Shown: positions 31,072 to 40,536, numbered from the stretch's first letter. The stretch: DNA of 64,000 nucleotides from Prosthecobacter debontii (GCA_945860295.1 CAMAQH010000009.1:62001-126000); one strand, 5' to 3'. The notes: a model not told the origin generated them from the letters alone. Program-made: numbers and translations.

Positions 31072-34001
31072 AACGAACTCTGACCCTTGCAATCCTTTTC
31101 GCGGCATCCTTGGCGAACGCGGATGAGTTTTTCACTTCCAAGATCGAGCCGTTGCTGAAGCAGCGATGCTACGAGTGTCATTCGCATGAGAAGAAGATGA
31201 AAGCCGGGCTGACGCTCGATTCGAAATCGGGTTGGGAGGAAGGCGGCGACTCAGGGCCGGCTGTCGTCGTGGGAAAGCCGAAGGAGAGCTTGCTCATCAA
31301 GATGGTGCGCTGGTCTGATGAGGAGCATCAGATGCCGCCGAAGGAAAAGCTGCCGTCGGCGGAGATCGCGCTGTTGGAGGAATGGGTGAAGCGTGGAGCA
31401 TCCGATCCGCGCGTGCTCATGAAGACTCGGCCCAGCGCCACGGACTGGTGGTCATTGAAGCCGCTGGTGAAACCTGCGTTGCCAGTCATCGCGGGCGCGA
31501 AGGTCGAGCACCCGGTGGACCGATTTATTCGCGCACGACTCGCGGAGCGGAAGCTGACACCTTCGCCGGGAGCGGATCGCCGCACGCTTATCCGGCGCGT
31601 GACGTTCGATCTGCATGGCTTGCCGCCGTCGCTGGCCGAGGTGGAGGTGTTCGAAAAGGACAGCAATCCTCAGGCCTACGAGCATCTGGTGGAGCGTCTG
31701 CTCGCTTCTCCGCACCATGGCGAGCGCTGGGCGCGGCATTGGTTGGATACGATTCACTTTGCGGAGACGCATGGGTGTGGGCACGATCTACCGCGCAACC
31801 ATGCGTGGCGGTATCGCGACTATGTCATTGAGTCGCTGAACAACGACAAGCCATGGCCGAGGTTCGTGCGCGAGCAACTCGCTGCCGACCGTCTGTTTCC
31901 CGAGGAACCGCGTCTCATCGCTGCGCTCGGATTTCTCGGCGCGGGTGTCTTTGATCACAGCGCGTATCAGACAGCACCGACGAACTTCGATTACCTCGAC
32001 CGCGATGACTTGGTGACGCAGACGATGGCGGCCTTCACCAGCACCACGGCGAACTGCGCGCGCTGCCATGCGCACAAGTTCGATCCGATCACGCAGGAGG
32101 ACTACTACGCGCTGCAGGCCGTCTTCGCGGGCATCATCGAGGGCGACATTCCTTTTGATGAAGACACGAAGTTCGCGCAGCAGCGGAGGCGCTGGCAGTC
32201 GTTGCTCACGGCGGCTGAGGCGCATGACAAAGCCGTGCTACTCACGGCGGAAAATGAGGCGCTCGTCTCCGATTGGGAAAAGCAGCAGGGACCGGCGGTG
32301 AAATGGACAACGCTCGGATACGAGAGCTTCATCAGCACCGAGGGTGCGATGCTTTCGCGCCGCGGCGAGGTCATCATCTCCGGCGGCGCGAAGCCGGACA
32401 AGGACACCTATGTTATCACAGCTGCCGTGCCTCTCAACAAGGTGACGGCTTTGCGACTCAATACGCTCGCCGACAAATCATTGCCCATGAGTGGCCCGGG
32501 CAGACAGGACAATGGCAATCTGACGCTCAGCGAGATCGAGGCGCAGCTTTTTGAATCGGGTGCGGCGCAACCGGTGAGGCTGAAGTTCTCGCGTGCCACC
32601 GCAGACTTCGACCAACAAGGCTGGACGTCGTCGATGGCGATGGATGGCAATCCCGCCACAGGCTGGGGCATTCATCCGGCGGTCGGGCAATCACATCATG
32701 CAGTGTTTGAACTTGCGCAGCCGCTCACATTGAAGCCCGGCGCAAAGCTCACCATCTCGCTGAAGCAGTTGTCGGGAAAATCTCATCTCATCGGTCGCTT
32801 CAAGCTCTCCGCCACGGATGAACCGGCTGCACATGCTGCTGCGATGCCGTTGCTAGCTGCCGAGGCGCTCGCCATTTCGTCTGAGAAACGCAGCGAGCCA
32901 CAGCGCCTCGCGCTCGCCGCTCATGCACTGCGTCTTCGTGCGACCGATGAAATACAAAAGCTGCCCGCGCCAGCGCTCGTCTATGCAGCAAGCAAAAAGG
33001 CCGATGTGCTGCTGGCCGTGAGCAAAGGTACGCCGACCACTGTGGCCAAGCCCAAGGTCGTGCATCTGCTCAAGCGTGGTGACTTCGACAAGCCACTCGA
33101 TGCCATTGCCAGTGGCGCGCTCAGCGCCGTAAAGACACTACCCGCGCGTTTCACCAAGGCGCACGTCGGTGATGAGTCCGAACGCCGCGCCGCGCTCGCG
33201 GATTGGATTGCCGATGACCAGAACCCGCTCACCTGGCGCAGCATCGCGAACCGCGTGTGGCATTATCATTTCGGTCGCGGCATCTGCGATACGCCGAGCG
33301 ATTTCGGGCGCATGGGCGGCACGCCTTCGCACCCCGAGCTGCTCGACTGGCTCGCATGCGAACTGCGCGACAGCGGCGGCTCCTTGAAGCATCTGCATCG
33401 CATCATCGTCACCAGCGCCGCATATCGCCAGAGCAGCGAGCACCGCGACGACGCAGCAAAGCTCGACGGCGACAACCGCCTGCTCTGGCGCATGAATCGC
33501 CTTCGCCTCGACGCCGACAGCTACCGCGACTTCGTCCTCGCCGCTGCGGACAGACTCGACCTCACCGTCGGCGGTCCCAGCGAGCGGCAATTCATCACCG
33601 GTCCGCCCGTGCAGCTCACGCCCACGCTTGATTACGCCGCCTACGACTGGGCTGCGCTGCCGAAGCATCGTCGCAGCATCTACCGCTTCGTCTGGCGCGG
33701 CGTGCCCGACCCTTTCATGGACACGCTCGACTTTCCAGACCTCGGCCTGCTCGCCCCGAGCCGCAGTTTCTCCGCATCCTCGCTGCAATCCCTCGCGCTC
33801 TACAACAACAGCTTCGTCCTGCACTTCAGCAGCGAGCTGGGCAAAAAAATCACCACGCCCGCCGATGCCGTGCGCCGCATCCTGCTGCGCGAACCGACGG
33901 CGGATGAACTCCCCGGCTTCACCGCCTATGCGCAGAAGAACGGCCTCGCCGCGCTCTGCCGAGTGCTCATCAACAGCAACGAGTTTCTCTTTGTGAACTG
34001 A
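31068..34001 (+). CDS. PSCyt1-DUF1549-DUF1553 exported protein with discoidin-like insert
   Basis: 977 residues from GTG 31068 (signal peptide VKRTLTLAILFAASLANADE). The PSCyt1 heme motif is CYECH at 34-38, and DUF1549 spans about 145-360 (RVTFDLHGLPPSLAEVE, RWARHWLDTIHFAETHG) with a second motif CARCHAHKFDPI. It is longer than its paralogues because of an insert of ~200 residues (about 400-600) that looks like a discoidin/F5-8 type C fold (WTSSMAMDGNPATGWGIHPA) and may bind carbohydrate. DUF1553 follows (RSIANRVWHYHFGRGICDTP). It overlaps the IclR stop by four bases (GTGA), which argues that the regulator and this gene are co-expressed. Confidence 0.9.
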   Translation: MKRTLTLAILFAASLANADEFFTSKIEPLLKQRCYECHSHEKKMKAGLTLDSKSGWEEGGDSGPAVVVGKPKESLLIKMVRWSDEEHQMPPKEKLPSAEIALLEEWVKRGASDPRVLMKTRPSATDWWSLKPLVKPALPVIAGAKVEHPVDRFIRARLAERKLTPSPGADRRTLIRRVTFDLHGLPPSLAEVEVFEKDSNPQAYEHLVERLLASPHHGERWARHWLDTIHFAETHGCGHDLPRNHAWRYRDYVIESLNNDKPWPRFVREQLAADRLFPEEPRLIAALGFLGAGVFDHSAYQTAPTNFDYLDRDDLVTQTMAAFTSTTANCARCHAHKFDPITQEDYYALQAVFAGIIEGDIPFDEDTKFAQQRRRWQSLLTAAEAHDKAVLLTAENEALVSDWEKQQGPAVKWTTLGYESFISTEGAMLSRRGEVIISGGAKPDKDTYVITAAVPLNKVTALRLNTLADKSLPMSGPGRQDNGNLTLSEIEAQLFESGAAQPVRLKFSRATADFDQQGWTSSMAMDGNPATGWGIHPAVGQSHHAVFELAQPLTLKPGAKLTISLKQLSGKSHLIGRFKLSATDEPAAHAAAMPLLAAEALAISSEKRSEPQRLALAAHALRLRATDEIQKLPAPALVYAASKKADVLLAVSKGTPTTVAKPKVVHLLKRGDFDKPLDAIASGALSAVKTLPARFTKAHVGDESERRAALADWIADDQNPLTWRSIANRVWHYHFGRGICDTPSDFGRMGGTPSHPELLDWLACELRDSGGSLKHLHRIIVTSAAYRQSSEHRDDAAKLDGDNRLLWRMNRLRLDADSYRDFVLAAADRLDLTVGGPSERQFITGPPVQLTPTLDYAAYDWAALPKHRRSIYRFVWRGVPDPFMDTLDFPDLGLLAPSRSFSASSLQSLALYNNSFVLHFSSELGKKITTPADAVRRILLREPTADELPGFTAYAQKNGLAALCRVLINSNEFLFVN

Positions 34002-34122
34002 GTCCATGAATCATGAGACTCACGCACGCGCTCCTCAACGGTCTGCATCTGGTGCCACTTGGTTTTGAATCGATCACTTTTAACAGGATGCAACGGTCCC
34101 AAGACTTTCCACTATCCGAGCA

Positions 34123-35238
34123 ATGAAACCCAAACGCTCCGCCAAAAACAAAGCCCTCCAGCCGGTGCCGCGTCGGTTCGACAGCCTTCTCCGCGAGCTG
34201 CGTTCGTTCATCACCGAGAGCCGCAACTCGATCTTGCGCGCGGTGGATGTGGCGCAGGTGCGGACGTGCTGGGGCGTGGGGCGACACATTGTCGAGTTTG
34301 AGCAAGGCGGCGCGGCTCGTGCCGAGTATGGCGCGAAGTTGCTGCCGAGGCTGGCAGAGGAACTAACGGCTGATTTTGGGAAGGGCTTTGATGCCTCGAA
34401 TCTGCGCTACATGCGGTTGTTCTACCTCGCGTTCCCAAATTGTGACGCACTGCGTCACGAATTGAGCTGGACCCACTACCGCACGCTGCTCCGCGTCGAA
34501 GATACGGCGGCGCGGGAGTGGTATGCGAAGGAGACCGTGGCGCAGAACTGGAGTTCGCGTGCGCTGGATCGGCAAGTCGGGCGACTCTACTACGAGCGGC
34601 TGCTCTCCAGCAATGATCGCAAGGCCGTGCGGGCGGAGGCGGAGGAGAAAATCGCGGAGTTACCACCATCGCCGTGCGAGTTCGTGCGTGACCCGGTGCT
34701 GCTGGAGTTCCTGGGATTACAGGAGACCGGGCGGTTGTTGGAGACCGACTTGGAGCAAGGTTTGATCGATCACTTGCAGGCCTTTCTGCTGGAGCTCGGC
34801 AAGGGCTTTGCCTTTGTCGCCCGGCAGATGCGGGTGAGCACGGACACAAAGGATTTCTACATCGACCTCGTCTTCTACAATTACCTGCTGAAGTGCTTCG
34901 TCATCTTTGACCTCAAGCCCAACGAACTCACGCATGGCGACATCGGACAGATGGACATGTATGTGCGCATGTTCGACGAACAGGAGCGCGGCCCTGGCGA
35001 CAACCCCACCGTCGGCATCATCCTCTGCGCTGCGAAGGATGCCTCCATGGTGCGCTTCTCCGTGCTGCACGGCAGCGAACAACTCTTCGCTACGCGCTAC
35101 AAACTGGTGCTACCCACGGAAGACGAACTCCGCATCGAACTCATCCGCGAGCAGCGGCTTCTGGAAGGACGGATGGCGTCCCAAGCAATGCCCCAAAAGA
35201 AGGGCAAGTCTCCTCGGAAAAAGAAAACCATCGCATGA
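34123..35238 (+). CDS. DUF1016 (YhcG) PD-(D/E)xK nuclease-domain protein
   Basis: 371 residues. The N-terminal DUF1016_N domain (about 20-165) contains RTCWGVGRHIVEFEQGG and GFDASNLRYMRLFYLAFP. The C-terminal PF06250 domain (about 185-350) has the nuclease-like core: D in TKDFYIDLVFYN, then FVIFDLKPNELTHGDIGQMD, where the usual E-L-K is D-L-K. The family is predicted to cleave nucleic acid and is often found near restriction systems or mobile DNA. Its presence inside a secreted catabolic operon is unusual. Its stop overlaps the start of the following beta-propeller gene by four bases. The basic tail (KKGKSPRKKK) may contact DNA. Confidence 0.9.
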   Translation: MKPKRSAKNKALQPVPRRFDSLLRELRSFITESRNSILRAVDVAQVRTCWGVGRHIVEFEQGGAARAEYGAKLLPRLAEELTADFGKGFDASNLRYMRLFYLAFPNCDALRHELSWTHYRTLLRVEDTAAREWYAKETVAQNWSSRALDRQVGRLYYERLLSSNDRKAVRAEAEEKIAELPPSPCEFVRDPVLLEFLGLQETGRLLETDLEQGLIDHLQAFLLELGKGFAFVARQMRVSTDTKDFYIDLVFYNYLLKCFVIFDLKPNELTHGDIGQMDMYVRMFDEQERGPGDNPTVGIILCAAKDASMVRFSVLHGSEQLFATRYKLVLPTEDELRIELIREQRLLEGRMASQAMPQKKGKSPRKKKTIA

Positions 35239-36140
35239 AATACATCCTCACTCTCATCATCATCCTGCTGCTCGCACCACTCACCATACTCCGCGCAGCC
35301 GACGCACCCATTTCTCACCGCGTCCTCTGCACCGACTACAAGGGCAACCGCGTGGTGATTCTCTCGGCCAAGGGCGAGATCGAATGGGAGTTTCCGGCGA
35401 AGACGCCGCAGGATTGCTGGTTGCTGCCAAATGGTAACGTGCTCTTCAGTCAGATTACCGGAGCGGCGGAGGTGACGATGGATAAGAAGGTGGTGTGGGA
35501 ATACCAAGCGTCGGCGAAGGCGTTGGTGCATTCCTGCCAGCCTCTGCCCGATGGCAATGTACTCGTGGCTGAGTGCGTCACGGGTCGCATCGTGGTCGTG
35601 GGTCGCGATGGCAAGGTGGTGAAGGAGATACCAGTGAAGTCATCGCCCAAGGTGGTGAGTCACCAGTTTCGCGGAGCGCGGCGCGCGAGCGATGGGCATT
35701 ACTGGGTGTGCCTGATGGATGAGAAGAAGGTGGTCGAACTCGATGCCGACGGTGCGCAGTTGCGCGAGGTGGCCTTTGACGGACACCCAGGCGAAGTCGT
35801 GAAACTGCCGAATGGGCATCTCATCGTCAGTCTTTGGGACAAGACGGGCATCGTCGAACTCGACGAAAACTTGAAGACCGTCTGGCAGATTGCGGAGAGC
35901 GAAATCCCCGGCAACCCGCTGCGCATCCCGATGGGCATCCATCGTCTGCCCAATGGCAACACGGTCATCGGCAACTACCTCGGCCACGGTTTCGAGGGTA
36001 AGCAGCCGATGGTCTTCGAGGTTACGCGCGACAAGAAAGTCGTTTGGGTGTTCGCCGACCACGCGCGCTTCAAGACCGTGTGCCAGATGCAGGTACTCGA
36101 TGTGCCTGCCGACGCGACGAAAGGCGAAGTGCTTCGCTGA
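35235..36140 (+). CDS. exported beta-propeller (PQQ/NHL-like) protein
   Basis: 301 residues with a signal peptide (MKYILTLIIILLLAPLTILRA cleaved after the Ala-rich end). Repeats of the form LPNGNVLxxxxxxxxVxExD are visible (WLLPNGNVLFSQITG, PLPDGNVLVAE, KLPNGHLIVSLWDKTGIVEL, RLPNGNTVIGNYLGHGFEG). This fits a six-bladed propeller of the type found beside Planctomycete/Verrucomicrobia catabolic genes. No catalytic residues can be named. It is coupled to the DUF1016 gene by an ATGA overlap and is followed immediately by a broken DUF1501 gene. Confidence 0.8.
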   Translation: MKYILTLIIILLLAPLTILRAADAPISHRVLCTDYKGNRVVILSAKGEIEWEFPAKTPQDCWLLPNGNVLFSQITGAAEVTMDKKVVWEYQASAKALVHSCQPLPDGNVLVAECVTGRIVVVGRDGKVVKEIPVKSSPKVVSHQFRGARRASDGHYWVCLMDEKKVVELDADGAQLREVAFDGHPGEVVKLPNGHLIVSLWDKTGIVELDENLKTVWQIAESEIPGNPLRIPMGIHRLPNGNTVIGNYLGHGFEGKQPMVFEVTRDKKVVWVFADHARFKTVCQMQVLDVPADATKGEVLR

Positions 36141-36161
36141 ATGCCCCCACCACTGAAGCTC

Positions 36162-36419
36162 ATGGACACACCTCCACTTCACCGACGGCGTGACTTTCTC
36201 GCTGGAATTAGCAGCGGATTCGCGGGCGTCGCGCTCACGCTAATGCTCGCCCGTGAAGCAGCGGGCTCGTTTGCCAAACCAGAACTCAACGGCGGCATTC
36301 ATCATCCGGCAAAAGTGAAGCGCGTCATCCATCTCTTCATGAACGGCGGCGTGAGTCCCATGGATACCTGGGACCGCAAACTCGCAACATCCTTGCTCCG
36401 TGCCGCCAAAGAGCGGTGA
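36162..36419 (+). pseudogene. truncated DUF1501 gene
   Basis: The frame encodes only the Tat signal and first ~70 residues of a DUF1501 protein (HRRRDFLAGISSGFAGVALT, then VKRVIHLFMNGGVSPMDTWD). It then runs into unrelated sequence (RKLATSLLRAAKER) and stops. The intact neighbour at 40588 is 475 residues long. The break is at about 36375. Positions 36232-36374 match 40655-40797 of the intact gene with only 8 differences by my count. An ATG at 36141 opens the same frame, directly after the previous stop. Confidence 0.85.
36232..36374 (+). repeat. 143-bp direct repeat, copy 1 (partner 40655-40797)
   Basis: Both copies begin CGCTCACGC and end CTGGGAC. I count 8 mismatches in 143 positions and no gaps. 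Similarity upstream of the repeat is weaker, and downstream of 36374 it ends abruptly. The partner lies in the intact DUF1501 gene about 4.4 kb away on the same strand. Confidence 0.9.
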
Positions 36420-36442
36420 ACTGCTACCGGACGACTGCCCCC

Positions 36443-38053
36443 ATGGAACCACTATTTATCGTTGCCGCCTTCCTTCAGATGGTTCTACTTGTTTCAACTG
36501 CGATTGCACACAGTCCAGAAAACCAGGTGTTTCAGTTCATGCAGCGTGGCACGCTGGAGTATGCGGCGGGGGATGTGGTGAAGACGACGGCCTATTTGAG
36601 GATTCCAGAGAAGTGCGGACGACTGCGCGGCTTGCTCATTCTCGGTGAAAATGTGACCGAGCACGGGCTCGTGGGGCATCCGGCGATTCGTGGGGCGTGT
36701 GAGAAGAGCGATCTGGGCATCGTGTGGTGCTCGCCGAGGTTCATGAGCGTGAAGACGCTCGATGATTCCGCGAGGCACGTCGCGTTTTTGCAGCAGTTAC
36801 TCGACGGGATGGCGGCGACCTCGGGCTACGACGAGGTGGCTAGCGTGCCTTGGCTGCCGATGGGTGAGTCGATGCATCTGCGCATGGTGTATCATCTGCT
36901 GAATGCGGCACCGCAGCGCTGCATTGCGGGTATTTGCATCAAGAACACGCCGTCGCTCACGCTTTGCAAAAACCGCGAGACGCCGCTACTCGTCGCGGTG
37001 GGCACGGCGCAGGAGTGGTTTCAAAACAAGAAGGACATCCGCACTACATGGCAGGATCTCAGTTTTTATGACACGCTGCTGCGTGAGAGCCAAAAGTATC
37101 CTGCGTGGCCGATGAGCCTGCTCGTGGAAGGCGGCAGCGGTCACTTCGACTGCACGGAGGCGATGGCGCGGCACTTTGCTGATTACATCATCGCCGTGGC
37201 AAAGGCTCGGCTGCCTGAGGAGCCGGGGAAGCCTCTGCGTGCTGTTGCCATCGCTGAAGGTGTCCAGGCTGGCCTGCCGTTGCCGAATGCTGAAGCAGCG
37301 GAGTCCAAGGTGCAGACGAAGCCGTGGTATCTGAATGAAGCGCTCGCCCGCGATGCACAGCGTATGGCGGCGATCAACTGGAAGGCCGCGAGCCAGCTTC
37401 CCACCTTCATTGATGCGGCGGGCAAACCTGTGGCGATGCTCTACCAAGGCATCACCAAGCCCGTGCCGATGATCACGGGCGAAGACGGGATCACCTTCGA
37501 CATCCGTGGCGGCTTGCTCTCGCAGATTCCGGCGGGTTTTGTCGGTGCGGGCGAACCTCTGGCGATGGCTCCAGGCACGCCGGAGGTGGAATGGATCTGC
37601 GGCTCTGTGGCACCAGCGGAGAAGGGGCGTTTTCGCATCGCGCTGGATCGGACGTGGCCGCAGGGGCCGGTTTGCGTGGCCCTGAGGCATCGCGGCACGG
37701 CAGACATCCGGGATGTGGTGCAGCCGGGTTATCTCCAACTCGTGCCGAACAGCGCAGGAGCGGCGCAAAGCATCCACTTCGAGCCCATCGCGGATCAACT
37801 CATGAGCACGAGCACCGTTCCGCTCATCGCAAAGGCGGACTCTGGCATGAAGGTGCGCTTCTTTGTCGTCGCCGGCCCCGCGAAGATGGAGGGCGATGCA
37901 CTCATGCTCACGCCCGTGCCACCGCGCACGCGTTTTCCTATCGAGATCACCGTCGCTGCTTGGCAATGGGGCCGCAGCATCGAGCCACGCGTGCAGACGG
38001 CCAAGCCGGTGACGCAATCGTTTCGGCTTCTCGTCTCCAAACCCGTCGATTAA
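36443..38053 (+). CDS. exported hydrolase-like protein, unknown family
   Basis: 536 residues from ATG 36443 with a signal peptide (MEPLFIVAAFLQMVLLVSTA). The N-terminal ~290 residues resemble an alpha/beta hydrolase: LRGLLILGENVTEHG near the start, PWLPMGESMHLRMVYHLLN as a possible nucleophile elbow (G-E-S-M-H, not the classic GxSxG), and VEGGSGHFDCTEAMARHFAD supplying a possible late His. The C-terminal ~230 residues have a beta-sandwich-like pattern ending in QTAKPVTQSFRLLVSK. I cannot name the family. The gene begins the three-gene block between the two DUF1501 copies, 27 bp before the PL6-like gene. Confidence 0.65.
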   Translation: MEPLFIVAAFLQMVLLVSTAIAHSPENQVFQFMQRGTLEYAAGDVVKTTAYLRIPEKCGRLRGLLILGENVTEHGLVGHPAIRGACEKSDLGIVWCSPRFMSVKTLDDSARHVAFLQQLLDGMAATSGYDEVASVPWLPMGESMHLRMVYHLLNAAPQRCIAGICIKNTPSLTLCKNRETPLLVAVGTAQEWFQNKKDIRTTWQDLSFYDTLLRESQKYPAWPMSLLVEGGSGHFDCTEAMARHFADYIIAVAKARLPEEPGKPLRAVAIAEGVQAGLPLPNAEAAESKVQTKPWYLNEALARDAQRMAAINWKAASQLPTFIDAAGKPVAMLYQGITKPVPMITGEDGITFDIRGGLLSQIPAGFVGAGEPLAMAPGTPEVEWICGSVAPAEKGRFRIALDRTWPQGPVCVALRHRGTADIRDVVQPGYLQLVPNSAGAAQSIHFEPIADQLMSTSTVPLIAKADSGMKVRFFVVAGPAKMEGDALMLTPVPPRTRFPIEITVAAWQWGRSIEPRVQTAKPVTQSFRLLVSKPVD

Positions 38054-38080
38054 CTCGCGAAAGTCATCGCTGACCCATTC

Positions 38081-39508
38081 ATGAAACCCACCCTCACCCT
38101 CTTTACCGCCCTGCTGCTCGCGCCGCTGGCTGCGCAAGCTCAGCAAACATCGCCGTCGGCCACAGCGGTTACCCTCGCGAAGCCCGCCGATGATCTCGCG
38201 AAGATCGTCGCCGCCTCCGGCATGGTGAACCATCTGCGACTCGATTTGCAGCGCCCCATCGACCCGCGTTTGGAAAAACTCGAAACGGGAGACCTTGCGA
38301 AGCGCGGTCTCTTTCGCGGCAAAACGCATGTGGTGCGCACTGCAGGCGAAGTGAGCCGTCTCTCGGGCAAACTCGCTCCCGGCGACCAGCTCGTGCTAGC
38401 CGCCGATGGGGCGTGGAAAGATGCGCGATTCACCTTTCAAGGTGAAGGCACGGAGGCTGCGCCGATTCTCATCCGGCCGGAGGTGGAGGGCGCTGTGGTG
38501 TTTTCCGGGGCGGCGGGCGTGACCTTTCACGGCTCTCATTTGATCATCACAGGTTTGGAGTTTCGAGCCGTGATCCCGACCGGGAATGGAGCGGTCGTCT
38601 TCCGGCTGGGGAATGGTCGTGCTCAACCAGCGGAGCACTGCATCGTCAACCGCATTAAGGTCGAAGATTGCAACTCACCCGATGCCGCCGATTGGCCGAA
38701 ACAAAAGGTGTGGTATTTGACCACCGACTTTGGCGCGGACAACACCGTGGCGAACTCGACCTTCGCTGGGCTACGGCACCTTGGGCAAATGATCGGCGCG
38801 GCGGAACTACCGGGCGAGGGCTTGCAGCGGCTGCACATCCTGAACAATCAGTTCAGCAACCGTCCCTATCTCGACAACCAGAATGGCTACGAAGTCCTGC
38901 AAATCGGCTGGAGCGCCATGCGGGCACGCCCCTCCGGCTCGCTAATCCAGGGCAACACCTTCGAGCGTTGCGATGGTGAAAACGAGCTCATCACCCTCAA
39001 AGCCTCCGACATCGTCGTGCGCGGAAATCGCTTCCTCGCCTGCCAGGGCGTGCTCTGCCTGCGGACCGCTCGTCGGGTGCTCGTGCAGGACAACATCTTC
39101 GACGGCCAGGGCCGCGAAAACACCGGTGGCGTCCGTTTCCAAGGCGACGGACATGTTCTCGTCGGCAACACCTTCCGCGAGCTGAAAAAACCGAAGGACT
39201 ACTACACTTGGCCCATCTCCCTCATGGCTGCCGACCTCGAAACCTACGGCGAGACCGACCAACTCAGCGGCTATGGTCGCACGCATGACATCCTCATTAC
39301 TCGCAACCGTTTCGAGCACTGCGACAAGCGCATCGCCGCTGGCATCTACGCCCGCAAAGAGTATCCGCTGCTGCCGAAGAACATCGTTGTGCGAGAGAAT
39401 GTGTTCGCGGGCCTGGGCGAAGGCAGCGCCTTTGACTTTATATCCCCAGATCCGAGCGGTGAGCTGCCGAAAGAGCTGCATGAATCCAGCAACACCTTTG
39501 AACCATGA
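38081..39508 (+). CDS. PL6-like parallel beta-helix polysaccharide lyase
   Basis: 475 residues with a signal peptide (LFTALLLAPLAAQAQQ). The body is a right-handed parallel beta-helix in the alginate lyase/chondroitinase B (PL6) style: GVTFHGSHLIITGLEF, NRIKVEDCNSPD, NGYEVLQIGWSAMRARPSG, then FERCDGENELITLKASDIVV. In PL6 the last segment normally reads FERCDGE.EIISNKS, providing calcium ligands and the catalytic Lys, and a later LTLRHG gives the catalytic Arg. Here Lys is kept (TLKAS) and Arg is kept in LCLRTA, though Gly-His is lost. A uronic-acid polymer is the likely substrate; the exact one is unknown. Confidence 0.8.
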   Translation: MKPTLTLFTALLLAPLAAQAQQTSPSATAVTLAKPADDLAKIVAASGMVNHLRLDLQRPIDPRLEKLETGDLAKRGLFRGKTHVVRTAGEVSRLSGKLAPGDQLVLAADGAWKDARFTFQGEGTEAAPILIRPEVEGAVVFSGAAGVTFHGSHLIITGLEFRAVIPTGNGAVVFRLGNGRAQPAEHCIVNRIKVEDCNSPDAADWPKQKVWYLTTDFGADNTVANSTFAGLRHLGQMIGAAELPGEGLQRLHILNNQFSNRPYLDNQNGYEVLQIGWSAMRARPSGSLIQGNTFERCDGENELITLKASDIVVRGNRFLACQGVLCLRTARRVLVQDNIFDGQGRENTGGVRFQGDGHVLVGNTFRELKKPKDYYTWPISLMAADLETYGETDQLSGYGRTHDILITRNRFEHCDKRIAAGIYARKEYPLLPKNIVVRENVFAGLGEGSAFDFISPDPSGELPKELHESSNTFEP

Positions 39509-40536
39509 TGCCGTCAAGATTGATCGTTTTCCTCTTCGCCTTCGCCACCTCCGCCATGGCACAAACGATCACGTTCACCGTGAGCGAGACGGCGGGTTTG
39601 CGGCGCTTTGGGTATCCGGTGACGGCCACGCTGGAGAGTGCCGAAGGCATGATCGCAGATGCGAAGAAGATTCGGTTGCTCGCTGCTGATGGCAAAGAAG
39701 TGCCCGCGCAGTTCACCGCCATGTCAATGTGGCCTGATGGCAGCGTGCGCGGACTCGATGTCGATTTCTCACCGAGTCCGGGACCTCGTGAAATGCTGAC
39801 ATATCGCGTGGAGATCGGGAAGGAGCCTACTCAGCCGCTGCGTGCTGGTTTGTCTGTCACGGAGACAGCCGACGAGATCGTCGTAGCCTCCGCAGCCATT
39901 CGTCACCGCATTCGCCGCGATGGCAGGCCACTGCTGACTTCTATTGCGTTCGGCGAAAACGAGTTCATCGGCGCTGATGGCATCCGCACCACGCTTCAGC
40001 CCGGTGCCGTCAAAGTCATGAAGCGTGGTCCCTTCAACGTAACGCTGAAGCTAGGCTCTGTGCAGCTCGAATACGTGAATACCAAGTCCTGGATAAAAAT
40101 CACCCAACAAGCCGGGAGCGAGCGCGAACTCGCCGTCGATGCGCATTTCAATCTCGCCAAGCTTCCGCTGCTTTGGGACTTCGGCGCTGGAAGCTGGCTG
40201 TATGGAAACATGAGCAAACCTGGCCAAACCGTGATGCTCCAACATCGCAACACCGCCTGGGACATCCTCACCGCTCCGGAGTCGGTTTTCGCCACCGCTC
40301 CAACCTTCGACGGCTGTGGTCACCTCGCCGATAGAGAACGAGTGGCGGCTTTCGGCATCGCGAAGGCAGCCAACGACATCCAAATGAAACTCACCGCCGA
40401 CGGTCGCGTCCACGTCGCCGCCAAGAGGCGCAACCTCACCATGTATTTCCACGTCGTCGGACAGCCCATCCCCGTAACCGCCGTGACAAGCCCACAGGCG
40501 ATGATTTACAACCTCGTGACAGCAATATCCGAATAA
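39505..40536 (+). CDS. exported beta-rich protein, possible glycan-active RIFT-type
   Basis: 343 residues; start ATG 39505 overlaps the PL6-like stop by four bases, so the two are co-translated. The signal peptide is LIVFLFAFATSAMAQT. The N-terminal part (ETAGLRRFGYPVTATLESAE, KEVPAQFTAMSMWPDGSVRG) resembles the opening domain of exo-rhamnogalacturonan-lyase-like/YetA proteins, in which a beta-sandwich precedes the catalytic barrel. That barrel is missing or unrecognisable at this length. A role in uronate-polymer breakdown is inferred mainly from the coupling to the lyase. Confidence 0.55.
   Translation: MMPSRLIVFLFAFATSAMAQTITFTVSETAGLRRFGYPVTATLESAEGMIADAKKIRLLAADGKEVPAQFTAMSMWPDGSVRGLDVDFSPSPGPREMLTYRVEIGKEPTQPLRAGLSVTETADEIVVASAAIRHRIRRDGRPLLTSIAFGENEFIGADGIRTTLQPGAVKVMKRGPFNVTLKLGSVQLEYVNTKSWIKITQQAGSERELAVDAHFNLAKLPLLWDFGAGSWLYGNMSKPGQTVMLQHRNTAWDILTAPESVFATAPTFDGCGHLADRERVAAFGIAKAANDIQMKLTADGRVHVAAKRRNLTMYFHVVGQPIPVTAVTSPQAMIYNLVTAISE

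Noticed and set aside
36986-38329. 447-codon minus-strand open frame
   Set aside because: Antisense to two convincing plus-strand genes with signal peptides; composition is low-complexity Arg/His/Gly and no domain is visible.
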